A DNA stretch of 64,000 nucleotides from Latrodectus hesperus (Eukaryota; Arthropoda; Arachnida; Araneae; Theridiidae), in contig CM075856.1 in assembly GCA_037975125.1 (NCBI GenBank), forward strand, positions 7,573,078 through 7,637,077. The letters are read 5' to 3'. Position 1 is the first letter of the stretch; every line of letters begins with the position of its first letter. Position numbers and translations under genes: made by a program. Under the pieces are notes generated by a model. The model had not been told where the DNA came from and made no database searches. It was given only the letters and a program-made list of their open reading frames with translations. This document shows, in pieces, positions 10,711 through 23,000 of the stretch.

Positions 10711-13700
10711 CACTGCTGGTCACCGAAAATGCAACACCTTGAATGAAGCATGCAAATAACAGGAAAACACATCACGCACGCCTGTGGCGGACCTTCAAAG
10801 CGATTAATAAAGCTTGGAAATTTCGATGATTTCAAGTTCGGCAATTGTGTTTTTCTTGTGGTTTTTTCACACACACAAAAAAAAAACGATCAATTATGTC
10901 TCATAGAAAACAGCTATCATTTTTTGATCAAGTATCCGAGTTCAACAGAGGAAGGATAGTGGCCTACCGAGATTGAAGATTATTTTTCAGGGAAATCGGT
11001 AGTCGTGTTGGATGAAAACAAACTGTAATGCGGATATGTGATCGTTGGATGCAAGAGGGTACGACGGAACAACATGTCCGATCGCATACACCTCAGTGCA
11101 CCACTTCATTTGATGACAGGCAGATTGTGGGCATGATAGTGATGGATCACTCAACCACATTACGAATCATAGCACAGCACATTCAGTCTGTAACACATCC
11201 ACTACCTGCGCGTTACATTCGATGTCGTTTATAGCAGAATGGTCTGTTCGCAAGATGTCCATTACTTCGTCTGCCCTTGATGCAGAACTACAGACGTCTC
11301 CGCCTCCAATGGTGAGATGTCAGAAGGATACGGATCGCAGAATAGAATGACATGGTCTTAACTGACGAGTAACACTTCTGTCTGCAACACCATGATGGTC
11401 ATATTCGAGTCTGGAGACACCATGGAGATAGGATGCTGATCAGCTGCGTTATGCACCGCCACACTGGCCCTGCACCGGGTGCTATGGTATAGGGTGGTAT
11501 TGAATATCACTCTCTTACTCCTCTAGCACACATTGCCGGTACTTTAAACAGCCAGCGCTACATCTCCGAGATGATTTAACACCCCAGCCACATCCGCCCT
11601 ACAAGCTATTGCTGGGATACTGCCATTATATCTAATTATCAAAATGGAGACAAATATTAAGAAGTCTGAAGAACACCACCAACGTTCAAATAGAGGAAAG
11701 AGTCACCAAATTGTCCATCCATCCAGGTGATTTTAATGTAGATAACTGCATAAGCCTCAACCATTCGATGCGCTCTAATGAATACCAAGATTTCTTCCAA
11801 ATTTTTACGGATGGGTCTAAACTGGAGGGTAGAGTAGGAGCGGCATATGTTACAATACATCCCAACTCTCAAACCCACTCCGAGAAATTCAAGCTTAGTG
11901 TGAACATAACACCATCTTCCAAGCTGAGCTCTATGCAATACAGCAGGCAACAAAATAGGCAATACAAATTAACCACGCCTGTCACATCTGGTCTGACAGC
12001 CAAGCTGGGCTTAAGGCAATTGGTAATCCAACTACCACTAGTCCCCTGGCAAGGAACATCCAAGCTGACCTAAACATGGCCACTTCAATCACCCTAGGCT
12101 GCATAAAAGCCCATGTTGGAATTACAAAGAACGAGCTAGCAAACTCCTTAGCCAAGGAGGCCACTACATTGAATGATGAACAAACTACTGTCTACCCCCA
12201 CGCTCCTACCTGAAAAAGAAGCTGAAAGATGAGATTCACCAAGAATGGCAAACAGTCCATAACATCATACCAAAGGTTAAGCGCTACACTCCTTGTTGGC
12301 CACGCCAAATTACTCTCTTCGTCACCGCACATGGGCCCTTTCCGACGTATCTTCACCGGATTGGAGCCCTCTCAAGTGACAACTGCGCTTGTGAAGACAC
12401 TGGAAGCTCGTACCCCTACGCCACCACCTGCCCACTTACTAGCTCGTGGCACTTTAACAGACCAAGTGAACATCGTCTAGACTGGACTCGGAACATCGTT
12501 AGCAACCACTATGCCAGATCAAAGCTAATCGCCCTCATTTCTTTCCTTTTCGATGATAGAAACTTAATCATACCGAACGAAAACGGAGATGATGATGACT
12601 ATAGCCAAGGAAACCTGTTTGACTCGGATACGGAGCATTAGGAGCAACTCTCTTTCAACAGCTATCTCACCCCAGTGCTCAACCTCTTTCGTACTCTTCT
12701 CATGACTACTAGGACTGTATCATTTGTACATACCCTCATAGCTTATTTTCTCACTCACAGAACATTTGCCCGCAGTACATCTACTGCTCTTATGCAATCA
12801 AGACCTTCACCTGTATTATCTTCTCCTTGTATGTTACTTTTATCTTATTGTATTATGTTTTTATTGTCTTCACTCCGCAATCCTGCTAACCCTTTTTCCA
12901 CTTGTACTCAATAATCTTGTTTTCTAAATTGCGCAACATACGCAACTGTCTCCTCCATTCTTCCACTCTGTCATCCTATTGTTGCAACAGAAACTGTTTT
13001 CCTCAGTCGCTTTTCCATCCACTTCTAGATATCATCCAGTGGACTGTAATTAGCTCCAGAATTGTTCAACCAAATGTATTTGCTCTGTATTACAAATTTT
13101 CACTGTCATTACTCTGTAAATATTCTTGTTTTTAATAATTTTGCCCCTTGGGGCAGTCAACATGGGCTGGGTAGTACACCTCCTGTTTACGAAGCTTCTG
13201 CGTTTGGACCTCGTGACCTTAGTCGGAAGCGACGTCCCTCCAGCGGTGTCTCTTTTCTTCCTTCCAGCAACTTCCATCCAAACTATTAGAACCTTTCTTG
13301 GGTTAGGCACAGGTGACCTTGCTGATGTATACATCTCGTATACATATACGTATACATCTCCGAGATATTGAAGCAAGTTGTCCTTCCTTACTTTCAGGGC
13401 TTGCCCCAGTCATATTTCAACAGGAAAATGCGTGACCATAAGTGGCACGCATTGTCCAAGGGTTCTTTTGTATATCACCAGATTGAATTACTTCCCTGTC
13501 CGGCTTGCTCTTCATTTCTTTCGCCGATAGAAAATATGTGGTTCAGGGTTGTCAATGATTGACCCAGATTATACCCTAGCTGCTACACCAGATAAACTTT
13601 GGTAACGTGTGGAAGCTGCTTGGTCTGTTTTACCCCAAGAACGCATCCAAAAGCTCTTTGAATCAATGCCGAGTTGTTGTACAGCGGTGATCTCTATCAA

Positions 13701-13860
13701 TGGCGGCTACTCTGGCTACTGATTATGGCAGAAACCACACTTCGCAGAAGTCTATATAAATTTAATCATTCAATACTTGGTCAACATGTTATCTACAAAA
13801 TAAATTTTGTTATGATATCTCTTGTCTTTCTTGGTGTTGCAATTTGGGTGGCCAGCAGTG
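10711..13860 (+). mobile_element. Tc1-like transposon, interrupted by a LINE
   Basis: Terminal inverted repeats: CACTGCTGGTCACCGAAAAT with GCAACACC at the left, and GGTGTTGCAATTTGGGTGG with CCAGCAGTG at the right. TA precedes the left end; the right flank is CA, probably a mutated TA. The plus-strand transposase is a pseudogene. N-terminal helix-turn-helix debris is seen near 10950-11230. A segment reading VWYRVVLN is seen near 11480, and after the LINE the C-terminal segment resumes with VLPYFQGLPQ and LSPIENMWF (13375-13550). Several stops and frameshifts break it. Without the nested LINE and its duplicated target the element would be about 1.36 kb, a normal Tc1 size. Confidence 0.85.
11573..13352 (+). 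mobile_element. 5'-truncated LINE nested in the Tc1-like element
   Basis: A 14-bp direct repeat, TACATCTCCGAGAT, flanks the insert at 11559-11572 and 13353-13366, and the Tc1 reading frame resumes across it. Inside, pieces of a LINE ORF2 end are visible on the plus strand. These are TSALQAIAGILPLYL near 11600, then RNase H motifs (QIFTDGSKLEG near 11800, FQAELYAIQQA, WSDSQAGLKA, IKAHVGITKNELANSLAKEA). A C-terminal domain ends at a TAG at 12639-12641, after an acidic stretch. About 710 bases of 3' UTR and a short tail of GTATACA-like units follow. Several frameshifts make it inactive. The 5' truncation and the duplication are typical of target-primed reverse transcription. Confidence 0.88.
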
Positions 13861-14814
13861 CATTTATGCAGATATATCTTAAATCTTGAATTGGTGACTA
13901 ACTCGGAGGAATGGTATAAGACATAAAAATAATATATATTGTCTAGTCACTAATATATTGCAACAAAATGTGCATAATAATTTAAAAACTGCAAGAATAG
14001 ATTCAAAGATAAATACCAATTAATCTCCAATTTCTCACTAGAAAAGTTTATCGTTTTAATTTTAAGTGGTACAGCAAAAGAATTTTAAATTATTATGAAT
14101 TATAGTGGAATATTGTGATTATTATTGGAAATGAAACTCTGATTTTTTTAAACATTTGTTTCAAAAACACATTTTTTTAAAGTTATAGTGAAAAAAGTTT
14201 ACGCAACAAGAGTAGAACGTTTTTATGTGAATGAATTAAAATTCAGCAAAAAGGGAAAAAAATCAATAGTTTGTAAATTCTGTTATCTACATTAGTGCTA
14301 TAAGTGAACACAGAAACGTTTATTTAGTGGAGAGTATTTTTTGGAGAGCTAAATATATATAACTGGATGAAGAAGGGTGTCGTTCTGCTATACATAAGGA
14401 CATGGCTCCCATACCAATTTCCGGTAATAAGACCATTGTACATAGGTTTGTCACTCAATAGTTTTTTTTACAGACGAGGGATAATTTAATCACCACTGTA
14501 CACAAAGAGTACTTAGATTAACTTTTCATTATAATTGATAGAAATATTGAAGTAAAAGGATTTGGCTTCCCTCATGCAGGTTTTATTTTAAATCATGAAG
14601 CTTATTTTAACTCAAAAAAATACTTTATTACAACACAAACATTGTGACCGAAATTAAACATTTTTCTTCTCGGTCGAAAAGAATATTTATGAATATAATA
14701 AGAAAAATAATATTTTTCTTATTAGTAGAAGGCTTTTAGGGATTCATATATGTATAATTTCATTTTAAAGTTTCATTTGGTTGGCATACTATCAATATGA
14801 GAAGTGTGTGTTTA

Positions 14815-14880
14815 CTTCTTTCGACCACTTTTTGCATACTAGAGCTGATTTGCCCTGAACCTATGGTTTAAAATAGGCTC
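14815..14880 (-). repeat. Degenerate piece of SINE family A
   Basis: Plus-strand sequence CGACCACTTTTTGCATAC, then AGAGCTGATTTGCCCTGAAC and GGTTTAAAATAGG, follows the 3' half of SINE family A with many changes. The tRNA-like head is absent. Confidence 0.5.
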
Positions 14881-15600
14881 TGAACTCTTGAAAAATTCAT
14901 GCACGAAGGGGGGTGAATACATAGCTGCTGAGCTGAAAGCAAAAGTGCTAATCAGTCAGCTGCAGTTCGATGAAAGTAGGTGTTATCCTTGTTAAACGAT
15001 CTTTACAAGCATCAATCAATGAACTCAAAGGACTAAATGACAAGATCTCCCCTAAGTGATGTTTCACAATGAAGACATCTTCGCACACACGAAAAGAAAT
15101 ATTTTCCCGTTTTTACAAAATAATGACATGTGATGCAATATTCATTACAATTTTAGTTTCTCATGATGTCTAATATAACGTTAAGTCTGTTTTCTCTGCT
15201 TCGAAACAAATATAGAAAAACATGAAAGAAAAAACTGCCAAGAAAAGAAAACAGGAGAAAACTGACAGGAAAAAGTAACACAACATGCAACTAATTAACT
15301 ATCAAAAGATGTACAATATCCGAAACATTAATAATTTTTATCACAAACTCCTAAAGGAGTTTTGGACGTATATATTAGGCAGAAAAAAGACTTATGTATA
15401 AAAATAACTATTCCTTTGAATCTTCATTACATTATTTTTTTTCATGAAGTGGTATTAAATAATTGAATTGTAACAATGTAATATTATATCATTAAATACC
15501 ATATTAAATTATTGAATGTAACACTATTATGTTCAAGAAATAATGAAAGAAAAAATTTAAGGATTATTAGAAAAATAACACTCTTTAGATTCCTACTTAC

Positions 15601-15672
15601 CGCCACTACTTTAGTATCTTTATCGATGTTAGTTTCCAAGGGTACCAAAAGATCCACATAGAAAGCTTTCAG
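15601..15672 (-). CDS. IRSp53: IRSp53-like I-BAR protein, third visible exon
   Basis: A 72-base phase-0 exon, 24 residues, with acceptor TTCTCATCTAG above 15672 and donor GTAAGT at 15595-15600. It reads LKAFYVDLLVPLE then TNIDKDTKVVA. This corresponds to LKSFHNELLTQLE then QKVELDSRYLSA of vertebrate IRSp53, the junction between the second helix and the tip of the I-BAR domain. The FYVDLLVPLE wording is close to what I recall for insect IRSp53, which supports an arthropod host. Frame and phase are compatible with both neighbouring exons. Confidence 0.92.
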
Positions 15673-18026
15673 CTAGATGAGAAGAAAACTTGATTGTAAA
15701 ATAAAATTCATTGCATATAGTAATAACATATTAAAGTTAACCCAAAATATCTATTTTATTTAAGAAAAATAAGCATTTAGGATTATCTTCAATTGCTTTC
15801 CTTATTCAGATTCCAAAAAATTCGTCTTCGTTTTGGTTCCCAAGTCAATCATCTGGCCAATTTTCGCACTCGAAAGAAAGTTCGCTTTGTGATTCTAAAG
15901 TTTAAAGTTTATTCCCAGCTACCCCTTTCAACCATGGTGAATAATCGCGATCTTAACAGTCCGTGAACTCTACTGAAACTTTTGGTGGAATTGAAAGTCA
16001 CAAATTAATAATTCAGTTGCCATCAAGCTCTTTGATTTTTATCAGGAACAAAATTTTAAATTTTCATTTTTTGAGTTTTGGAAATATTAAATTGCTTTCA
16101 TTAGAATTAAAAAATAACTAAGAAATTGTGTTTGACATTTCTTATTTTATTTTTGAAAAAAAGAGATGTCAAAATAATGAGAAAATGAGTAAAAATACTC
16201 ATGCAGATGTTATAAGCTAGAAATGTATGATTTTTAAAATTAAATACAATAAGTTTAAAATTTAAAAATCGAATGGTATATGTCTGACACTTTTCTGATT
16301 AAGAGTTAAATTTTACGAAAACTTAAATCAGCATGTTTTTATTGTAACTTATTTGCTTAGGTAATGTTTTGTATATTTTGAAACTTTTTGCCATTATGCA
16401 GAAATCACGTAGTAATAATAGATTTAATTTAAATGTGTACCAAGATTGCTTTCATAATAACTGGCTGAAGAAATGCGATCTATTTAAAGTACAGTATTTC
16501 TAACAGTGACCTAAAAATCTTAGCAAAGCTGTAAGTAAGTGACCAAAATAAGAATATACAATTTTTGTTTCCATTGTTGTATATGCAGGAGATTGTAACT
16601 GACAGTAAAATATTTGCATAAAATTATTGGGGACGTAAAATGTTGAAGAAATGGGTCGTTCTGGTGTACAGACGTAAATTGGTTGAATATTAGGCTTTTC
16701 TGAGAAGAACATTAAAAGCTCAATATACATGGGCTGTCTATGTATATTAAGCTTTCGCTAGATTTAATACAGTAGATCTCCAGTTATACAAACTCCGTCC
16801 ACCCGACTCACTCATTATCAAAATCTCTCTCAGAATTTCATAAAGATAAATTAGACTGAAGAGAAAGAACATGAGAAAAAAGCTCCAGAAAAAAAAGTGA
16901 GAGATGGGAAAAGATGAGAAGGACGTGTCCCTTGAAGAATTCAGAAACATTCTTTTGAAAATTCCTGGATGTTCAGAAGTTAGTGATGAAAATATAGGAT
17001 GATGAGTGAGGCACTGGATTTCAAATTGCGATTGACCGTAAACGTACTAAAGTGTCGAGGAAGAAGATGACCTTAATGACGAAGTTGAAACAGACATGGG
17101 ACCATCAGCTAAAGAAATATTTAAAGACTATGAAGCACAGCTTTGAAATGCATAGAATCAGGCCGACTATGACTACATGCAGATTCTCTCTGTTAAGCGG
17201 ATGCTCGATTTAGCTGCCCGAATACGGATAAAAGGCAGTGAAACAACTTACTGACCCTAAGATGCACAAAAAGTAACTTAAATTTACAGCACTGTACATA
17301 CTTACGGTATTAATGTACAGCACTTGTAAGTACCTTAACATGGAAAGGTGTTGTCTTTTCATTTAATTGATTATAAGTTCTTTTTCTTTAAAAATATACA
17401 GTTTCTTTGTTATTTTTACCATAAAATAATTAATTAAAATGAACACATTTCTAAAAAAGTCCCTTTATCCAAGATTTTTTTAAACAAATAGGTTCCCGTC
17501 TTAATTTATTCAGATATTTGGAGTTCTACTGTACTTCTCGAGTGTGTTGTTGATGTTTGAAGAGAATCGTGCAAACGCCAATGTCAATCCATCAATTAAT
17601 TGTGAATCAAAACTATAGTAATTAGAAATGAACAGGGAATAAAAATTATCTAACATATGGAATAATTTATATGTTATCAAATTACATTATTGTTAATTAT
17701 ATTACAAATTCCCACATAATGTATCTAAGATGAAATACAATTTCATTTCAACTTTTTTTACAAAACTAAATATAACAAATGATTTATAAATTTGAGATCA
17801 TTAAAAATTTTATGTTTATTTCTCTTAGAAAAATATTTTAGAATAATAAAATGTGACCTTAAGAAATTCTAATATTTTATACTAACTTTAGTAAAAACAA
17901 AATTTTTTATTATTTTATAAAGGGAATTTTCAGAGTGAAAGAACATTTATATTTTTTATCAGTTAAATCAAATCAACGCGAATGATGCAATGTAAAGAAA
18001 GTGAGATAAATGCTACACAAACCTAC
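15673..18026 (-). other. I-BAR gene intron, 2.35 kb
   Basis: GT-AG intron with donor GTAGGT at 18021-18026. It holds the second Tigger-type copy (16770-17531). The remaining parts, 15673-16769 and 17532-18020, are AT-rich and I see nothing else in them. Confidence 0.8.
16770..17531 (+). mobile_element. Non-autonomous Tigger/pogo-type DNA transposon, copy 2
   Basis: Same family as 8859-9586. It starts CAGTAGATCTCCAGTTAT and ends GATATTTGGAGTTCTACTG, with TA on both sides (16768-16769, 17532-17533). The interior aligns with copy 1 over several blocks: LEEFRNILLKIPGCSE, SVEEEDDLNDEVETDMGPSA, MLDLAARIR, and a shared 3' part with TTACAGCACTGTA. Each copy is broken by different stops, so they decayed independently after insertion. 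Confidence 0.8.
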
Positions 18027-18088
18027 AATGTTAATTTGCTGATTTTGTATTTCCTTTTGAACATCAACAAGCTGCAAGAGTGCTGTTC
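18027..18088 (-). CDS. IRSp53: IRSp53-like I-BAR protein, second visible exon
   Basis: A 62-base exon: two bases that complete a split Gly codon (G|GA), then 20 codons. Acceptor CCTATTTTCTAG above 18088, donor GTAGGT at 18021-18026. It reads TALLQLVDVQKEIQNQQINI, matching DVLFQMAEVHRQIQNQLEEM of vertebrate IRSp53 with IQNQ identical. A first reading of the donor one codon further gave an incompatible phase; the ATT|GTAGGT donor restores phase 0 with the next exon. Its upstream partner is 42.5 kb away at 60543-60635, and the split Gly codon and uninterrupted homology join the two. Confidence 0.9.
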
Positions 18089-18821
18089 CTAGAAAATAGG
18101 GAAAAAGATTCATTAAAATTTTTTTTTTAATAATTTTATCAGAAAAGTACAAAAAATGTATGATTATTAATAGAATAATTTCATTTAATGAATTTTAATT
18201 TGTTTTCTATACATCAATTCTTGCTGTATCAGTGTTTCATTAAAAATTATATAGTATTCCCAAAAAAGATAAGAAATATTTTCATTTACGGGCTTTGATA
18301 TTTAATGTTATTTATTACTGTTGTAGAAGATTACTGCATTTCATAAGAATGATTTCAAAATGTAGTGCACCTGGCCTTGTTTAAATGAATATATTACTGT
18401 CGCAGGAACCATATTATGCATGATATTAAGATAATTACTTATTAATAGTAACTTTGTTTAATATTACGTAAAAACAGATTTCAACTTATCAAATGCTATT
18501 CACTTTCTTTATTTAAATACACAAAAAAATGAATACGTTTGACTTTGCATCTTCAACAACAGTGGCAAAATTAGTTTGAAGATATAAGAATCTAACAACC
18601 TTTGTGTTTTGTACAAACATCAGGTATTTTCTACTTTTACGAACTGTTTTATTTTTGGAATAAACTGTTTAGTAATTTCCCGATCTGAAAAATTAAATTA
18701 CTTTTTTTTAATCTATCCAAAATTCTTCCTTCTTGATCACTTTTAAAAATGGCACATAACTGCATTATAACTTAGTCTTTCTTGATCATTTTTCAGTTAG
18801 TTCGTTGTGTCCCTATCTAGA

Positions 18822-18890
18822 TTGGTTGATTAATTGATTGATTTTACTGGCGCAAGATCCTCAGTTGGGATAAGCTGCTCCGAATATAAA
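18822..18890. repeat. Short dispersed repeat, TTGGTTGATT type
   Basis: TTGGTTGATTAATTGATTGA followed by TTTTACTGGCGCAAGATCC and CAGTTGG. A related but diverged stretch, TTGGTTGGTTGGGTCTTATG then GCAGAAGATCC, occurs at 56771-56835. Possibly a fragment of a common interspersed repeat; the family is unknown to me. Confidence 0.35.
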
Positions 18891-20038
18891 GTAATGTTGC
18901 CCTTATCTAGAAGGTGTAATTTTACCTCTATTTTTCACATACCTTTAAATTATATATTTTGATTGTAATTAAAAATAAATAACCCGAAATTAAATTTTAA
19001 GTAAACATTTTAAATACAAAATTATTTGCACGGAAAATTGCAAAATGAAGGAAAAGATATTTTTATTTCTCCCAAAAATATTAAACAATTTATTTATTTT
19101 AGAGTACATAAACAAGCACACACACAAAATTCATTATCTCAGTTACTATAAAAATGCTTTAAGTTTTCTAGCCATTTATGTCCTCATTTTTCATTCTGTG
19201 ATCCCAAAGAAACTATTAAAAATGAAGACATCTCTGGAATGAATAAAATTTGATGCATTCTACCCTTTCGTTTCTTTTCATGCAATTCGGATAAACATAC
19301 AAATCTTACTCTATTTCATTTGTAGCTCATAAATTTAAGTTTTTTCTTCCTCCACTGCAGCACCTAAGAATGCAAGAGGGGCGTATTTGAAATGGATGAG
19401 CCCAGAAATACGTTGACAACGAAATGTTTAGAGAATAGCGCCATACATCTCATACCTTTTCAGCGAATTTATCGTGAAAAGGAAAACTTTAGGAAAGAAC
19501 AGATATTTTATGCATAGGATGTAAATTTCTAAGACTTTTCCTCCCCCGAGGAAGTAAGGGGGTTTCCTGTTAAGTTTCTCCTTCTACCAGAAGAAGCAAG
19601 AGCATTTTACAAGAAACTTTTCATCACCTATAGTTTATCCACCCCTTTTCCCCTTCAGCAGGAGAAAGGGGATTTGCGAAAAGAATTGAGTTAGTTTTTT
19701 TTCTTCCGAAAACGGAAATAACTAGAATCTGAATTTATTTTCGCTTCTTTTAAGGAATTTAGTTTTGATATTAAAAGAGAAAGTTTATTTTTTTTAACTG
19801 TTGTAATGTTTTTTTATTGTGTGTGTTCTACAACCGTAAGTTTTGTCACTTTCATTTATCAAATGTTGTAACATTTTTTAAATTGCAACTGGACAAATGA
19901 ATTATCTATTGAGCTTTCCCTAACTGGAATCTTACAAATTATTAATTTTTTCTGAGAAAGTATTTTTTTATGAAAAATCTCTTAATCATAAAATTCTCTT
20001 GAGATTTCTTAAATTTTTCCCAAGTTTTCAAATGCATC

Positions 20039-20042
<4 letters not shown>
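18891..20042. other. Intronic stretch with a GC-elevated patch at 19340-19720
   Basis: Mostly AT-rich. Between about 19340 and 19720 base composition rises and purine/pyrimidine-rich short inverted pieces occur, for example CCCCTTTTCCCC against GAAAGGGG and CCTCCCCCGAGGAAG against GGGGG. No open frame of interest crosses it. It might be regulatory or an old repeat. Confidence 0.3.

Positions 20043-20082
<40 letters not shown>
20043..20082. repeat. (TA)n microsatellite
   Basis: About 40 bases of uninterrupted TA. Confidence 0.95.
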
Positions 20083-20087
<5 letters not shown>

Positions 20088-23000
20088 TTTTTAAAAAAAA
20101 TTCTTTATTTCAATAATTTTAAGCAAAGTTACGCAGTAAAGACTAGATAGATAAGCTTTAAAAACATACTCCAGTTGTATTGAGTATGTAATTAATCTTT
20201 TAAATCCAAGAAAGGTAGACTTGTTTAATTAAAAAAAACATTTTCCTCTTCAGTAAATATTTAAAAATTTATTTTAAACTTTCTTGTAGAATATGGTACA
20301 ACTTACAATTCAAAATTTTGCTTGTATTATTTAAGGAAAACCATATATCATTTATCAATAAAATGTTTTAAGATAATTATAAATTTTCAAGTATATCAGA
20401 ATTTTTTTGCTATATAATTATTGTTTAATGTGGACTATTTTTTTATTTAAAATAATTATTAATAATTCACAGCTAACCTTGTGAAAGTATAAATCATCAT
20501 GACTAAGTGATAATATTGTATTTCATTGCATTTCAATATTATAATTTCTCATCCCTTTGAGTATCCAGAAAAGGACCTAGATTTAGTTTGAGATTATATC
20601 TATGAGAGACTGGCTTAGGAGTACTCCAATCTCCTTCCTTAAATCCACGAATATAGGATATTTTATTTCAATATACTTTTCTCCATCTAATTTATAACAT
20701 ATAAAAGCCTAATAACAATTTTGTGATATTTGTTTTTAGAAAAATTAATGTTTTGGTAGTTAATTTACTAAATAATTCATGTGTATAAATTTATTAAGCA
20801 CCCAAGCATTTATCAAGCGATTTATATTAGGTCATATGAAAATATTTTTAGATACTTAATAATACCTAACATTTGTATTAATTTTCAGAGTTGTTAATGT
20901 TTATATTCACACATATTATGCATATTTAAACAAAACTTTCTAAATCCACTGCATATATTTTGCTTATGTTAAAATGAAATTTAAGTTAGAAATTTTAACT
21001 CAATATTTATAATTATAAAACCTAGAAATGAAAGACTATATGTAATAAGATAAATTGACAACATATAGCAAAACATTATGCACAAATAAAGTATTTTATA
21101 TTTAATACACAGAATATTTTTATATGTAGGATAACTATAAAACTTAAAGCCTAAATGTTATTGCTAGGACTTTAAATCTATTGCTTTTTACAAGAACTCA
21201 CCTTTTTTAAGATTTTTTAAAAGGAATAAAAAGTATAGTTCTTTAGTTTTTGTAACTAAAACATTTCCAACAAAACATACAAGTTTTTATTTCTAAAACA
21301 TTTTAAAATAAAGAACATTTCCCTGTCCTTTGAGAGAAACGTTCATTTATTTGTCATAGCATCTTCAAAAAATGTCGCAAATGTAATGGAACTACCTGCA
21401 ATCTTTCTCTTAAAACTATCTGAATCTTGTCTAGTTTTGGAAATTAAAGATAAAAATATCCATGACAAGAAAAATGCCAGTATAGTATGAAATAAAAAAA
21501 ATTGTCTTCTCAGAAAGAAAAAAATTCGTAACATTTGTATAAACTTTTTCCTTCTTGTGAGGCATGTTTAATGATTTCGAGTTTTCTTTTTGCTGCTTAC
21601 TGAATTTCTTCCCAAATCAAGTGAGTTTTTTCATTTTTAGATCAGGAGCTGCCATCTTAAAATCATAATTTTTTTTATAAAATCTTTAAATATACATTAA
21701 ATGCAAATCAAGGTTTAGGCATATGAAAGAAAATTACAGATAATTAATAGAAAAACACTCACCTTTAGAATTTTTAGATTCCTTGAATGTTTTGTAGAAT
21801 CTTGTAGTCTGAATTTTATCAGTTTTAAGTAATAAAATTTCATGAATGAAAAGAATGACTCTTTGAAACTTATTAGTTTTTTCTACCATTTCAGATAAAA
21901 AAATTCTTTTCTGAGATTTACATATATTTTTTATTGATATTTAATAAAGTAGGTTATTGTCATAGGTCCAATATCATTCATTATTATTTGCTTTTTGAGA
22001 ATGGTAGTTGGTGGATATTTTTGAACATGAAGTGTGATTCGAAAACACGAATTTAAATTTGAGCTTGTAGCTATTACAAGCATTCATACTTGAGATGGTT
22101 GTCAAACTAAGGGTATAAGTAGTGTGTGTAAATAAAGTGAATGCAAGTGCTGATATAGTATAGTAGTTCGTTTTTTTGTTTAAAAATTCTATTTTCTTTA
22201 TTAATCAATTATATAATATTTTATTATGTATATAATGTAAGGATTCAGTATGATTATTGTAAAAAATATATTATTTAAAATTATTTTAGTTCATGTACTG
22301 AAATATTTTTATTTAACGTATCCTATTAAGGTAACAATTTTGTACATAAAGGCTGATCTTTTTAATCAATATTGAAAATTAAATATGGATATTAAACCAC
22401 TGCAAATTTCCAATCCACAGAAGTTTGAATCAAATTCATAATTATTTATCTGAGGGGCACAGCGATAATTATTTAGTACAAGCTTGTTCCTCTCCAGAAA
22501 ATCACTATTTGAAATATTTAAAAGCAATTAATTTAAGTTTGCCATTATAAATTGTATTAGTATAGGACGAAGATTCTATATATTATTGACGTATGTAATG
22601 TTTTTTTTTTCCGTGAACACTTTTCATAAATAATAGAAAGTATTATTTCCGCTTTGAAATAGGAGAAACTTAGAAATTCGAGCGTCTCTCCTAATAATCA
22701 TTCAGAAAAAAACCGAAATGAAACAGTTTTTTCTGTTTAATAGTAGTCAGCATTAAATCTGGCATTTACAACTAGACCATACCTCTTCAGAATTGAACTT
22801 GCTACCTTTTTCTTAAGAATTAAACATCATTTGAATCTGCTAAATTAATGATCAATGATAAATATAATGAGTCAATTTCTTAGAATTTTTGATAAAGGAA
22901 GCTTAGAAATCTACTCCAAGATAATTCTTATAAAAATACCTTTTATAAAAGTATTCTTCTAATAGTAAAAATAATATTTTTTACCACTCAAGAGGTTTTT

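Larger units (their letters stand above)
7854..15600 (-). other. I-BAR gene intron, 7.7 kb, transposon-rich
   Basis: GT-AG intron with donor GTAAGT at 15595-15600 and acceptor AATTTAG at 7854-7860. It hosts a Tigger-type element (8859-9586) and a Tc1-like element carrying a nested LINE (10711-13860). The stretches 7854-8858, 9587-10710 and 13861-15594 are AT-rich with no gene that I can see, apart from a degenerate SINE piece at 14815-14880. Confidence 0.8.

Noticed and set aside
18021..18026. Alternative donor one codon downstream for the exon at 18027-18088
   Set aside because: It gave a phase that could not join LKAFYVDLL of the next exon; the ATT|GTAGGT donor restores the frame and homology.
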